A DNA stretch of 64,000 bases from Cepaea nemoralis (GCA_014155875.1 JACEFZ010018321.1:61001-125000); one strand, 5' to 3'. Shown: positions 34,245-46,874, counted from the stretch's first letter. The notes: generated from the letters alone by a model not told the origin. Translations and numbers: made by a program.

Positions 34245-35818
34245 TGTCATGATATGGCTGGCAGGCAAAGATCCCGATGGAGAAAATGACAGAAACAGTC
34301 AAGTGACGGTCCTGAAATCTTAAACCAGACGGCGATCTTGGCTTCAAACACTGGCCGTACGTCTGGGACACGGAAGCGAAGCCCAACGGACGAATTGTCT
34401 ACCGGGAAAGATCAAAGAAAAGTCCGTATCGGACTATGCGGAGAATCACCGGGCCGCAAAAACATCGTTTATCTTCGAGAAGTTGGAACACGATCAAACA
34501 GTGGATATCTTTGAAATACTATTAACCAAATCATTTGGGCAACCGAAAGGCAACGTTACCGGGAGAGCGTCTTTATCAAAGAATATTGTTAGCATGTTGA
34601 TGTGGAGGATCAAAGGACGGAATAGGAGCAGGGATGATTGAGGGGGACGGAAAAACCCAGTGACGTAGGACAGGAAATATATACGTGGACAGAGACAGTT
34701 AAACTCAGTGGAGAGTTGGACTTAACAACGGTTGGAGTGGGAGTGTATTTCAGTGCCGTATAGAAAATATATCACAGAGTTTAGGTTGTGTAAAAATAAC
34801 CAACCCTGTCCCTTCATGGGAATTAAACTGATATAAGTCTAGGCAGGAAATAAAATTCAATAAAGTGATTATATAGATGTAGCTTAGACATATAGCATAG
34901 GGATTTTCGTGTGTAAACGTAGTATAAACAGTAGACAGGATTAGGCTAAGAGTGATTTAAGTTGTGTAGAGTAAGGTGTCTGTACAGTCAGAAGGATAAG
35001 TCTATACTAGGATTTATGTGCTTTGCTTTAGCGTGTTTTTCTTTCACCTTGTATAGGGTAGAGTGCTGACTATTCTGTCTTATATAATAGTATAACTCTA
35101 GTATGATCTAGGGAGATTACTTTCTGAATATAGCCAATTACCTACATTCACATATCATAGGTCAGAGTTGCGTTTCTCTTACAAGCTGTGGTTTTACTCA
35201 ACAGGTTCCCTGCACTTGACAATTAAGGTGATTACCCATCTGAGCCGAAACATTTGGTCAGAATTAGGGACAGAAATCTATGTCACCAGAAGGTAAAACC
35301 AGTATGAGAAAAAAAAATTACACAAGAACCTGAGTCACTCTAAGTGAGAAGGAATATACAACCGATTGTTTTGTGAAAAAAGAAAATGGACAATAATTAC
35401 GCAATAAAGCAGTGTTTATCTGACATTCACAGGAAATAAAAAAAACAAACATTACAGAGTGTTGACCGTGTATACTTGAAGACTAGAACAAACCTAGAAT
35501 TTCAGTGGAGAATATATTGTTTAATATGGTTCCAGAACATATTGTCGACAAAACCTTCATCTGTCAGAAAGAAAACATCCGGGTGAGAGATTCAACGTTA
35601 TGTCCTTTGTGAAGTCGAATGGCTGTATCATGATGGAAAAACTCTGATGTTCAACCTATACAATATTATGTCACACATTCAAGATAAATACCACCACATA
35701 TCTTCACACCCATCCATGGTACACCAAAATTACTCTTTTCTGCAATAAATGTTTTATCATGTTGTTCGAAACCTGTGTTTGTGGGGTTATGTGCTAAAGG
35801 AACGGGAAGAGGGATATT

Positions 35819-35903
<85 letters not shown>

Positions 35904-35970
35904 TGAGAAATATGATAATTAACAGGTGTGCTGGTTGACTCCACTTTCCCCCCAGAGACAACTAGCTACA
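34245..35970 (+). repeat. 5' LTR of Gmr1-like copy 2
   Basis: 1726 bp, TGTCATGATATGG to CTAGCTACA, with (GA)n at 35822-35900. The first ~1.5 kb is highly similar to 44104-45678. The internal GA tract lies at almost the same offset from the LTR start as in copy 1. Confidence 0.93.
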
Positions 35971-36020
35971 TTAATGGGGGCACGTCTATGGGATGGTGAC
36001 TTTAAATGAGAACACGTCCA

Positions 36021-36215
<195 letters not shown>

Positions 36216-36455
36216 CTAAAGGTGAGCAGGTCCAGGGAATATATAGTGATATTGCGTTATATATTTGGGCTACATTACATTGCTGTTGGGGACATTATTG
36301 TCGGGAAAATAAAGATCCAGACAGGGTGAATGTGGATAGGTGTTCAGACACAGTACATACCTGTTCACACTTTACACGTCTACATAAGTCTTTATCCTAA
36401 ATCTTCTCTTCTGGTTGAGAGATTGGTTGTGATGTACTGTGTGGTGTCATAGATA

Positions 36456-36514
<59 letters not shown>

Positions 36515-36519
<5 letters not shown>

Positions 36520-38034
36520 CCAGGAATACTAGTTGGAGGTTATAATATAAATAATATACGCTATGCAGATGACACAGTATTGATGGCGGATAATTCAACA
36601 GACCTACAACAATTATTAGACGTTGTAGTAACAGAGAGTGCAATGAAAGGACTTAACAGGAAAGTACTGCCATAACTATGATGCTGAAATTGAGGCAATC
36701 AAGATAGCCACAGAGAAATTACAAAATACTAGCCATGGTACACAACCTGCAGTGATATTGACAGATGCAAAATCCGTAATAGAGGCGCTCCTGTCTGGGA
36801 AATTGCCAGTTCTGCGGACACTACTTTCTGACCTTAGCAGTCAGCGTAAGATCACCATACAGTGGATACCATCCCACTGTGGAGTCCCCGGAAACGACAG
36901 AGCTGATCGATTGGCTAAGGAAGGAGCAAAAGAAGAACAACCTGATGTGCCTATTACATACCACCAAAAGAAAAGAATGATCAAATCAATCAGAAAGCCA
37001 CCAAACCTTACTCAAGACGACTACCACGTTATGGACAGACCAGAACAGGTCATTCTTCTGCGCCTCAGAACAGGACACAATAGATTACGCAACCACTTGT
37101 ATACAAAATTCAAGATTGGTGACTCAGCCATGTGCACATGTGGTTTGGCGTCGCAGACAGCAGAGCACATACTCCAGGATTGCCCAAACTACAACATATC
37201 CAGGCGAACCTTCTGGCCTAGAGAGACAACAGTTGAAGATAAACTCGATGGACCGCTGAATGAACTAAAAAAAGACTGTTAGATTCATACAAGAGACGAC
37301 ATTGCAGTTGTAGACATGTTTCAGGCGAACGAAAGAAGAAGAAGAAGAACTTGAATATCAAGAAAACAGTAACAATGGTAATATCAAAGAAAATGGTGAC
37401 ACCAAAATGTGACATAGAAATAGAAGGGAAAATCCTTAACCAAGTTGATAATGTTAGATACCTAGGGGCATTTATAACATCAGATGGAAGATGTACAACA
37501 GAGATTAGGAGCAGAATATGGCAGTCAAAAGAAGCATTTCATAAAATGAAGAGTATCTTATGCAATAAGTCACTGTCACTGAATGTAAGAAAGAGAGTGA
37601 TGAAATGCTATGTAGGACCAGTTTTGCTGTATGGCAGTGAATCTTGGAATGTAAATGAACAAATTAAGAAGAAATTAGAAGCAACAGAGGTGTGGTTCCT
37701 GAGACGAATGTTGCGAATTCCTTGGACTGCCAGAGTAACTAACGACGACTGCCTAAAACAGGCTAATGAAACTAGAACATTATATACAACAATAAGACAG
37801 AGACAAACAGCTTTCCTCGGTCATGTGATGAGAAGAGAGGCATTGGAGAACATTGCAACAACTGGAAAGATCGAGGGGAAGAGAGGCAGAGGTAGACCAA
37901 GAGAAGTGATGCTGGATGGAGTGAGACGGCGGCATGGAGGAATATCAGCAGCAGAGTTGATCCAGAAAACCAAAGACCGAGATCTATGGAGAGCCATGAA
38001 CGCCTACGCCAGCCGGCACGGCACTTGATGACGA

Positions 38035-38035
<1 letters not shown>
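36515..38035 (+). pseudogene. Non-LTR RT C-terminal half inside a TA array, interrupted by an I-like LINE
   Basis: The left part (36515-36660) has IRYADDTVLMADNSTDLQQL. The right part (37351-38028) is a clean 225-codon frame: VDNVRYLGAFITSDGR, LLYGSESW, VWFLRRMLRIPWTAR, FLGHVMRRE, IEGKRGRGRPRE and LWRAMNAYASRHGT. Between them is a 690-bp LINE insertion. It is one of the better-preserved copies of the family whose 3' end is a GAT tail. Confidence 0.88.
36661..37350 (+). mobile_element. 5'-truncated I-like LINE carrying RNase H
   Basis: Frame 36752-37282 encodes an RNase H domain (LTDAKSVIEALLSGK; WIPSHCGVPGNDRADRLAKE) followed by the cysteine cluster CTCG...QDCPNY. The noncoding tail ends GCGAACGAAAGAAGAAGAAG. 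The flanks GGACTTAAC and GAACTTGAA suggest a short, diverged target duplication. RNase H downstream of RT marks the I/Jockey-type LINE group. A shorter copy is at 20936-21277. Confidence 0.85.
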
Positions 38036-38098
<63 letters not shown>

Positions 38099-38203
38099 AC
38101 ATAGATAATAATATATATAAATATATATTTAATTTAGATAGTTAGTAAGTACTTACTGCCTTGAAGTGTGTTTACTCAACCTGCTGACTCACCTTCTTTA
38201 ACT

Positions 38204-39371
38204 ATGGCCACTCCTAAACTAACTACGGCAGAACTAAGGGCAAAAGGAGAAGAAATTGGTTTGTCAGGTTCAGCACTAACCGATTATGTACAGGAGGTGG
38301 AGAGGGAACATCTTTAAGCAGAAAGGGAAGATCGAAAGGCCGAGTCGGAATTGTGAAGAATGGAGATGGAGACCAAACGAATGGAAATGGAACAGACCGC
38401 CACGAGACTGGAAATGAAACAGACCGCCAAGTGACTGGAAATGGAACAGACCGCCAAGAGACTAGAAATGGAACAGGACAACAAGAGGTTGCAAGCTGAA
38501 AAGGCCAACAAGATAAGAGAACATGAATACCGCATGCGAGAACTAGAACTCAAAACACAAACTAAGGGAGAAACAGATGGGATAGAAGGAGGGTCATCTT
38601 CACATGGTTAAACCAACATGAGTGGACATGGTTACCATGCCATGAAGTTTTCCTTAGCTGTCTTTGATGAAATTAAAGAGAGAATTGACCAGTTTTTGGA
38701 TCGGTTTGAGGCCATGTCAGTCGCTATGGGACTGGAGAGAGGCAAGTGGAATCTTAAATTGTCCCAGGGCTTACGAAGTTCCGGTTACGTGGTTTACTCA
38801 CGCCTACCACCAGGACATGAAAACAACTACGAAGAATTAAAAGCAGCTTTGATGAAACACTATGAGATCACCGCACAAACGTATCGGAAGAAGATTCGAT
38901 CGGCAAGAAGAGAGCCGGGAGAGCTATTCGCCGCCTACAGTTTAAGGCTGAAATCATACCTCCAAAAATGGATGGATTTGGCAGAGTTCAAGCGGGGCTA
39001 TGAGAGTCTGGAAGAGCTGATGGTAGTAGACCAGATGCGCCAGCAAATGTCAGAACCACTGAAGACATTTTAGGAGAACAAGGGGCGGAACGGCTTGATG
39101 TTGTGAATAAGCTGGCGGAAAGATTCGTAGAAGTATATGGGGAGGCTGCGGAACTAAGTACGCAAACAAAAGGTCAGGAGAAACAAGACCGAAAGAAATT
39201 TAAGAACTAGGAAGGAGAAAAAGTGGAACTTTATATGAAGACGTCAATGGAGAGTTCAGAGAAGGTGAAGGAAGGAAACAAGAGCACCTCGAATTCTCCA
39301 GCGAAACGACCGTGGTCTGAGAAGTTGTATTCGATCTGCAAGTCGCCCTCTCACAACACAAAAGACTGCAG
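38204..39371 (+). pseudogene. Gag with SCAN-like capsid domain (copy 2)
   Basis: ATG at 38204 begins MATPKLTTAELRAKGEEIGL, a start region that copy 1 has lost. A stop follows after EREHL (about 38317). A 27-bp coding minisatellite (38365-38480) gives MEQTA-type heptad-like repeats. The capsid region (38618-39073) carries LPPGHENNYEELKAAL and REPGELFAAYSLRLKSYL, ends with a TAG, and continues in another frame to the knuckle (YSICKSPSHNTKDC). The LINE at 39372 is inserted immediately after. Confidence 0.85.
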
Positions 39372-42300
39372 ATCATCATCATCATCATCATCATCTTCCA
39401 CTTCTGCCGTCAAGCGTCGTGGGGAGGAATAATTTGCGTTCCAGCGCCCGGTGGGCGGCACTGGATAGTGTCATTCCGTGTGGTTGTACAATGTCTCTGA
39501 TGTCGTCAATCCATTTTCTTCTTGGACGTCCTCGTGGTCTCGTCGCAGATGATCTTTGATGTAAGGCCAGTGATGGTAGTTGCTGATGTTGCATTCTAAC
39601 AACATGGCCAAACCACTTGATCTTCTGTCTTTCAATAAATGTGGCACAAGGTGTTGATCCCACAGTCTGTCTGATAGTAACATTTCTTACTCGGTCTCGG
39701 ATTGTTAAGTTGGCAGCTCTCCTCAGGCATCTCATTTCGCAGGTGTTGATTTTGCGAAGGTGTAATTTGGATAAAGTCCAGGTTTGAGATTGGTAGCATA
39801 GGGTTGGTGTGAATATGCTGTTTATTATCTGTCGTTTTGCGGACATGGGTATGTTTGGATGTTTCAGTAAGGGTGATAGTTGATATGTAAGTGCACTAGC
39901 TTTTTGACATCTGATTTCAATTTCTCTGTCCAATCTGCCATCTTCTGTGATCATACTTCCAAGGTATTTGAATTCTTTAACTTGTTTCAGAGGTGTGTTA
40001 TTTATCTGTATACTTAGTGGGCCTGGCGATCTGCTAACTTGCATTACTTCGGTTTTGGCTGTGTTTATACTCATATTGTATCTGCTGCAGGTTGAACTCA
40101 GATTAGTAATATGATTTTGTAGTCTGCCCTCGTCGCTGTAAAACAGGCACTGATCATCTGCAAATAGAAGTTCATTTATTCCCTGTGGGTCAGTTGTTTC
40201 ATCTGGAGTAAAGAGTTCTAAATTTTCTGAATCTGGTCTGTCGAGACTTGCTTCTTTGGAAATTCTGTCCATGTAGATATTGAATAGCAGGGGAGAGAGC
40301 ACACATCCCTGCCTCACTCCTGTATTGACTGTGAACATATCTGATATACCTTCCTGTGTTCTTACTGCACTTTGGCTCGAGTGGTACATGGCTATGATGT
40401 TTTCTAGCAGTTGCCCTTCTATCCCATAGTCTTCAAGGATGGTCCATAATTTGTATCTGTCTACTCTATCAAAAGCCTTTTCCTGATCTACAAACACAAT
40501 ATTCTGCTGGTCACTATATTCAATAGTTTTTTCACAAATTTGTCTAAGTGTAAATAATGCATCAGTGCAACTTTTACCTTTCCGAAAACCGAATTGTGCT
40601 TTGCTTAACTGTTGTTCAACTATTGGTCTAGCTCTTTGTTCCAAAAGTTTTGCATACATTTTCCCTATATGGCTCAGGAGTGATATACCTCTGTATGTTT
40701 CGCACTCTCTCATATTGCCTTTCTTTTTCCATATTGGTAATATTATTGCCTGTTGCCAATCATCTGGGACTTTTCTTTCTTCCCATGCTATATTAAAAAG
40801 TCTTGTTAGCCATTTAACTCCTGTTTCCCCACAGGCCTGAATAGCTTCTGTGGTTATTCCATCTGGACCTGGTGATTTGTTTTTAGGACTTTTCTGTATA
40901 ACTGCTTTGACTTCTGCAGGTATGAAATTTGGTTCTTGCTGTCCCTGGCGTTTAGGCACAAAAGTGAGGTTTCCTATGTTATCTGTGGGGTTAAGTAGTT
41001 CTTGAAAGTATTCTGCCCACCTTGCTAGTCTTTGTTGTGGATTAAATATTGGCATACCTCTTTTGCTGTTTATGATGGTGGTTGGGTTGTAACATGCATC
41101 TCTGTTTCTAATTGTGGTGACACGTTTATAAAATTCTCTTGGGCAGTCTTTGCTAAGGGTCGCCATCTGTTCACCGTATATTCTCCAGGATTCATCTTTA
41201 GATGCTCTAATTGTTCGTTTGGCATTACGTCGTGCTATTCTATAAGTAATATAGTCCTGTTCAGATTTAGTTGTGATCCACTTTTTGAATGCTACCTTCT
41301 TTTTGAATATGCTATCTTTAACTTCGTTGTTCCACCAGGCTGTTCTGAATCTTTTGTCCTGCCCTACTTTCTTTGTTCCACATTTATTTTTCAGTGTGTC
41401 GAGCATGGCAGCCTTGAAACATGTCCATTCCTTATCTACGCTTGAGTGGTCATCAGGGATGTTCTTATGTAGGTTTTGGATTTCTTGATTGAATTCGTCT
41501 TTAACCGTATTTTCCTGCAGCCTCCTATAATTGATGACATGTGTTGTTACCTTTTTGTTTCTTATTTTCCTGTGTGGTGAAATCTTCTTTATTATGACTG
41601 GCTTGTGATCAGTATCAACATCTGTATTTGGGAGTGCTCTTGAATCTAATAGTAGCCTTCTGTCTGATTTCCTAATTAGAATAAAGTCAATTTGGGATGC
41701 TTGGTTTATGTCATTCCATTTATACCAGGTTTTGGTGTGGCTACGACGATGTTGAAAAAAACTATTTGTTATTATTAGTCCATGTTCCGAACATATGTTG
41801 AGTAGATGTTGACCATTGCTGTTACAATCAGTCTCTGTGTCGCTGAATGGCCCCATGCAATCCTCCCACGGTGTTCTTCGTGTGCCTATTCGTCCGTTAA
41901 AATCACCCATCACAACTAGTTCATCTGTCTCCTTGACATTATTTAACGTGTCTGCAAGTTTATCAAAATATTCGTCTTTGTCTTCGTCGCTGTAAGTGTC
42001 ATTACATGGGGCGTATGTTTGTATAAAAGTTGTTGTTCTATTTCCTTCTTTGATCTGTACTAGTATTATCCTTTCTGATATAAATTTAGTGTTGATAATT
42101 GCTTTCGCTTTGTCTGGATGCAACAAAAAACCCACTCCATGTTTAGCTGTAGCTCGCTGGTCGACGCCACTCCATATAAGGACGTAACCTTCGTGTGTTT
42201 GTTTCGTGTTCTGCCCCTTTTTCCTAGTGTCTGCGAGTCCTAATAATTGAATATTTGATTGTTTCATAAACTCTACGAGAGCTGGTTCCTTATATCCTAG

Positions 42301-42640
42301 ACCTGTAACATTCCAAGTTGCAAAAATCTCTTTTCTATTTGAAGTGTGTCGAAATTTAGCAGTTGTCGTCGTTAGTCGCTTGTTGTGTCGCTTCGGTGTG
42401 TAGTTTCCGGCGTGAACGCTGATAGAGCTGCGTTTTTCTCTCAATTTCCTCCATAATTCTCGAGCAATAGTTCTTGAACAAATAAATTCCCTACCGGTTT
42501 GCTGGACCTGTCGTAGGTTCATCCTTATTTGAACAAATTGATGTTAAGAAACACGCACAGAACACATAATTAATCTCCGAATCGAGCGACGCGGTTTACA
42601 CCGCCATCTTGGAAAACATCAACTTCAAGAATACCGAAAA
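39372..42640 (-). mobile_element. Full-length non-LTR retrotransposon with ATC/GAT tail inserted in gag
   Basis: The minus-strand element runs from a short GC-rich 5' UTR (42523 to about 42640) through a single ORF to a GAT tail at 39372-39394. Gag sequence of copy 2 resumes at about 42641. The join differs from copy 1 by a small loss of target sequence and no clear target duplication is visible. The exact 5' boundary is uncertain by about 20 bp. Confidence 0.85.
39391..42522 (-). CDS. Intact endonuclease-reverse transcriptase of an RTE/CFDP2-like LINE
   Basis: 1043 codons from ATG at 42522 without a stop. The APE-like endonuclease occupies residues ~65-310: ATWN (68-71), GDFNGRIG (206-213), DTDH (303-306). 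RT spans ~540-850: PGPDGI, YRGISLL, GFRKGKSC, VDQEKAFDR (678-686), GVRQGCVLSP, FADD (787-790) and KYLGSMITEDGR. The C-terminal region has MRCLRRAANL, WFGHVVRM and RGRPRRKWIDD. It synthesises cDNA at a nicked target and mobilises its own RNA. Motif integrity suggests a young, possibly active copy. Database entries of this type are often mislabelled craniofacial development protein 2. Confidence 0.93.
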   Translation of the reverse strand: MNLRQVQQTGREFICSRTIARELWRKLREKRSSISVHAGNYTPKRHNKRLTTTTAKFRHTSNRKEIFATWNVTGLGYKEPALVEFMKQSNIQLLGLADTRKKGQNTKQTHEGYVLIWSGVDQRATAKHGVGFLLHPDKAKAIINTKFISERIILVQIKEGNRTTTFIQTYAPCNDTYSDEDKDEYFDKLADTLNNVKETDELVVMGDFNGRIGTRRTPWEDCMGPFSDTETDCNSNGQHLLNICSEHGLIITNSFFQHRRSHTKTWYKWNDINQASQIDFILIRKSDRRLLLDSRALPNTDVDTDHKPVIIKKISPHRKIRNKKVTTHVINYRRLQENTVKDEFNQEIQNLHKNIPDDHSSVDKEWTCFKAAMLDTLKNKCGTKKVGQDKRFRTAWWNNEVKDSIFKKKVAFKKWITTKSEQDYITYRIARRNAKRTIRASKDESWRIYGEQMATLSKDCPREFYKRVTTIRNRDACYNPTTIINSKRGMPIFNPQQRLARWAEYFQELLNPTDNIGNLTFVPKRQGQQEPNFIPAEVKAVIQKSPKNKSPGPDGITTEAIQACGETGVKWLTRLFNIAWEERKVPDDWQQAIILPIWKKKGNMRECETYRGISLLSHIGKMYAKLLEQRARPIVEQQLSKAQFGFRKGKSCTDALFTLRQICEKTIEYSDQQNIVFVDQEKAFDRVDRYKLWTILEDYGIEGQLLENIIAMYHSSQSAVRTQEGISDMFTVNTGVRQGCVLSPLLFNIYMDRISKEASLDRPDSENLELFTPDETTDPQGINELLFADDQCLFYSDEGRLQNHITNLSSTCSRYNMSINTAKTEVMQVSRSPGPLSIQINNTPLKQVKEFKYLGSMITEDGRLDREIEIRCQKASALTYQLSPLLKHPNIPMSAKRQIINSIFTPTLCYQSQTWTLSKLHLRKINTCEMRCLRRAANLTIRDRVRNVTIRQTVGSTPCATFIERQKIKWFGHVVRMQHQQLPSLALHQRSSATRPRGRPRRKWIDDIRDIVQPHGMTLSSAAHRALERKLFLPTTLDGRSGR

Positions 42641-42643
42641 ATT

Positions 42644-43600
42644 ATCAGATCGCGGCATGCCAAGTGATTCCTAAGAAGATGATCACAGACACGGCTGAGG
42701 TCGGCGAAGAAGCTCTGAACAAAGAAAGCACACGGAAAACTTGGAAGGGAAAATGGTGCACACAATGCAGGTCGAAAGCACACAATACTGCAGACTGCAA
42801 CTGCAAAGCAAAAGACGGCAACTTCACAACACACCTCGAGGAACCAAAAGAGGAATACACCGAAACGGTCGAGGTCGTGGAAGGAATTCTGGATCAAGAG
42901 AGGCCACCTGTGGTCGAACTGATTGAAGACAATGGCCAGCAGGTTGCTTGTCTCTACGATACAGGTTTGGACGGGGAAGCTGTGATAGATGCCAGCCTGG
43001 TATGGCCAGACCAACTTACAGGGGAGACCATTGAGATACAGCCGGCAATGTGGAGTGCTGTTACCATGACGCTGCCAATCGCCAAGGTGGAGATTAAGTC
43101 CAGGTACGTCACGGGCATTATTCCTGCAGCTGTATTAGCTGACTCCCTATTCCCAGTGTTCATTGGTACGAAATACGTGTTCTTTGGGGTGCCCAAACAG
43201 CCCGCCCACAGGGGAGCCGTAGCAAGTGGATCTCAAGGGAAGAAAGAAGAGGCAGAGACACTATGCGACAACTCAGTGCTAGGGGAATTGCATACTGCCC
43301 AGAGGAAGGATAACACTTTGCGTCCTTGCTATAGGAAGCTGCAAAGAAGTGCTGAGCCACCAAAACGGGGACAGTACTTTCTGAGGAATTGGCTGCTTTA
43401 CAGGAGAGCCGGAAGAGGAGACAACCTGCACGAGCAGTTGATGGTTCCAGAGACCCACTGTCCTCACATTCTTCAGAGCGGGCACACCATATCCGGGAAT
43501 CGACATATGGGTGTCAGAGAGACATTGCAGCAAATTTCCGGCCATTATTGCTGGCCAGGAATGACCGGTGATGTACGCTGGTGGGTTAAGGGTACCTGGA
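42644..43600 (+). pseudogene. Zinc knuckle, protease and integrase zinc-binding region (copy 2)
   Basis: One open frame contains a knuckle (WCTQCRSKAHNTADC), a retropepsin with LYDTGLDGEAVID and GTKYVFFG, and an integrase zinc region (HILQSGHT, HMGVRETL) that stops before the second Cys pair. At about 43590 the frame jumps from RWWVKG into sequence matching the end of RT, so integrase core, GPY/F and RT are gone. The protease is the best preserved of the three family copies. Confidence 0.85.
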
Positions 43601-44040
43601 GACCATCAACATTAGGTGGGCGGAGACATCTCCAGGAAACCGAAACCTTGGAAAAGGGATTCCCAGATACAATCGTATGGATGCCAGAATGCGAAGTGTC
43701 TACAGACAATTAACGGTTGCGTGGGTGAATAAACTAGTTCTACAACTTCCAGACTTTTCAAAACCATTTGTGCTAAGAACAGATGTGAGTGGGATTGGAA
43801 TTGGAGCAGCCTTGGTACAGGAAGGGAGATACAACACGTCGGTTTTGAAACCAGTAGAATACGCCAGTAAGAATCTTCTCCTGGAGGAAAAGAATTATTC
43901 TGCAGTTGAGAGAGAATGCTTATCACTCGTAAGGGCTGTGCAAAATTTTCGTGGAGTATATTCCGGGGAAGGAGAATGTAGGAGCGGATTTCCTATCTAG
44001 ACATCCAACTCCTGAGGAAGAAGAGTATGTTGAGGAAGAC
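43600..44040 (+). pseudogene. RNase H remnant (copy 2)
   Basis: Contains LEKGFPDTIVWMPECE, then in another frame DFSKPFVLRTDVSGIGIGAA and EKNYSAVERECLSLVRAVQN, then a second deletion to the terminal FRGVYSGEGE / DFLSRHP-type end. The LRTDVSG block holds the first RNase H Asp. The PPT follows at 44091-44100. Confidence 0.8.
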
Positions 44041-44103
44041 CATCAGGATCGAACCTCCAGGGAGTAAGTGTCGACGCGGTCAACTCTCTTAAGAGGGGGC
44101 CTA

Positions 44104-45677
44104 TGTCATGATATGGCTGGCAGGCGACGATCCCGATGGAGAAAATGACAGAAATAGTCAAGTGATGGTCCTGAAATCTTAAACCAGACGGCGATCGTGA
44201 CTTCAAACACTTTCCGTACGTCTGGGACACGGAAGCGAAGCCCAACATACGAATTGTCTACCGGGAAAGATCAAAGAAAAGTCCGTATCGGACTTTGCGG
44301 AGAATCATCGGGCCGCAAAAACATCGTTTATATTCGAGAAGTTGGAGCACGATCAAACAGTGGATATCTTTGAAATACTATTAACCACATCATTTGGGAA
44401 ACTGAAAAACAACGATACCGGGAGAGCGTCTTTATCAAAGAATATTATTAGCATGTTGATGTGGAAGGATCAAAGGACGGAATAGGAGCAGGGATGATTG
44501 AGGGGAACGGAAAAACCCAGTGACTTTGGACAGGAAATTTATATGTGGACAGAGACAGTTAAACTCAGTGGAGAGTTGGACTTAACAACGGTTGGAGTGG
44601 GAATGTATTTCAGTGCCGTATAGAAAATATATCACAGAGGTTAGTTTGTGTAAAAATAACCAACCCTGTCTCTTAATGGGAATTAAACTGATATAAGTCT
44701 AGGCAGGAAATAAAATTCAATAAGGTGATTATATAGATGTAGCTTAGACATATAGCATAGGGATTTTCGTGTGTAAATGTAGTATAAAGAGTAGACAGGA
44801 TAAGGCTGAAGAGTGATTTAAGTTGTGTAGAGTAAGGTGTCTGTACAGTCAGAAGGATAAGTCTATACTTGGATTTATGTGCTTTGCTTTATCGTGTTTT
44901 TCTTGTACATTGTATAGGGTAGAGTGCTGACTATTCTGTCTTATATAATAGTGTAACTCTAGTATGATCTAGGGAGATTACTTTCTGAATATAGCCAATT
45001 ACCTACATTCACATATCATAGGTCGGAGTTGCGTTTCTCTCACAAGCTGTGGTTTTACTCAACAGGTTCCCTGCACTTGACAATTATGGTGATTACCCAT
45101 CTGAGCCGAAACATTTGGTCAGAATTTGGGGACAGAAATCTATATCACCAGAAGGTAAAACCAGTGTGAGAAAAAAAAAATTACACAAGAACCTGAGTCA
45201 CTCTAAGTGAGAAGGAATATACAACCGATTGTTTTGTGAAAAAAGAAAATGGACAATAATTACGCAATAAAGCAGTGTTTATCTGACATTCACAGGAAAT
45301 AAAAAAAACATTACAGAGTGTTGACTGTGTATACTTGAAGACTAGAACTAACCTAGAATTTCAGTGGAGAATATATTGTTTAATATGGTTCCAGAACATA
45401 TTGTCAACAAAACCTTCATCTGTCAGAAAGAAAACAGCCGGGTGAGAGATTCAACGTTATGTCCTTTGTGAAGTCGAATGGCTGTATCATGATGGAAAAA
45501 CTCTGATGTTCATCCTATACAATATTATGTCACACATTCAAGATAAATACCACCACATATCTTCACACCCATCCATGGCACACCAAAATTACACTTTTGT
45601 GCAATAAATGTTTTATCATGTTGTTCGAAACCTGTGTTTGTGGGGTTATGTGCTAAAGGAACGGGAAGAGGGATATT

Positions 45678-45729
<52 letters not shown>

Positions 45730-45738
45730 GAGAGAGAG
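44104..45738 (+). repeat. 3' LTR of copy 2, left part
   Basis: Collinear with 34245-35900, ending inside its (GA)n tract. The remainder, from GA repeats to CTAGCTACA, is at 54085-54221 beyond the nested element. Confidence 0.92.
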
Positions 45739-45773
45739 TGACAAAAAGACTTTAACTAAAAAAAGGGGGGGGG
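45739..45773. other. Foreign junction sequence ahead of the nested LTR element
   Basis: 35 bp (TGACAAAAAGAC...AAAGGGGG) not found in either LTR of copy 2. A matching foreign stretch of about 27 bp lies at 54058-54084 on the other side. No 5-bp target duplication flanks the nested element. Confidence 0.7.
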
Positions 45774-46310
45774 TGTCACATAGGGGCGGTAACCAACATA
45801 AAGTAAGAGATACTGGCGAAGGGCTAAAGCTCCCACTCAAGGGAAAGAAACGAGTCACTCGAAGGCTTGAATAATCCAGAGCCTTCTCGAAGGACTGGTC
45901 AGTGTGTCCACTGTCCCGTGGACACTGATGTGGCCCGCCGATTGCGGGGTCCACGAGAATCTCGGACAGAGTTACCACCCGTGTCGGATTGCGACACGTG
46001 TGGAAAGGCAGAGACGGACTGGACACCGAGGAAGCAACAGGGCTTACCTTAAGGGGGACTTGATAGTTCAGACCCATGTGTATTTAGGGGTCGTATACAT
46101 ATACTAGATAGTTGCTAGAGTTGTTTGTTATAATCATGTTTAATGTAAACTCCTGTGATACGCAACTTGCCAAGTGCGGGCTTGTCAAAACCCACTTCGC
46201 CAGCGCACTGTATATATCATGTTAATAAATGTTGCTATATTGTATCTAAACGGAGTTTGTTGCCTGTATGAGCCCGAGTTTAGATCCCCTAGAGATCTAA
46301 GACTGTGACA
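45774..46310 (+). repeat. 5' LTR of nested Gmr1-like element
   Basis: TGTCACAT to CTGTGACA, with TATATATCATGTTAATAAATG near the 3' end resembling a TATA/polyadenylation region. Confidence 0.93.
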
Positions 46311-46874
46311 GGCTATTTGGGGGCAATCGCCGGTTTTGGCACAAGCTTTACGTTTCAGACAGCTCTTGGTTGCCAAGTAAAAATTATATCAAGTTTAATA
46401 CAGAACAAAGTTAAAAACTTTGCAGCTATCTATTAATGAACTAGTATTAGTCCCTCTTCAGAAATATTTCAAATGATGATGATATTATGAAATTTGACAT
46501 GACTGAGACAATTAAATTGACTGTTACTAATTTTTTTTTATTCCAACATCAGATTGTTCCGCGAAGTATCGGGTGTATGTAACCTATCCTCCAACAGTGG
46601 CGAGAGAACAAGACTACATTTGAGAGCTCAGGGAAAATAAGATGAGTTTCATTTCATGCTCATTACAACCCTAAGCGGTACTTACCATCATCCATTCATG
46701 TAATATTTTTTTCTATGCATTGATTTGTATGTATATGCTAACCTCATAACCAACAAAACCTTTTCATGTATATTTGCTCATGTAAACATTAAGGGAGATA
46801 ACTAAATTTTCTACTCCCCAACTATTTTCAAAGGGATTTAATTGTAGTAAAGTTAACAATAACTAAAAGACAAG

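Noticed and set aside
40565..41488. Plus-strand frames opposite the intact LINE ORF
   Set aside because: Antisense shadows of a well-supported minus-strand coding sequence.
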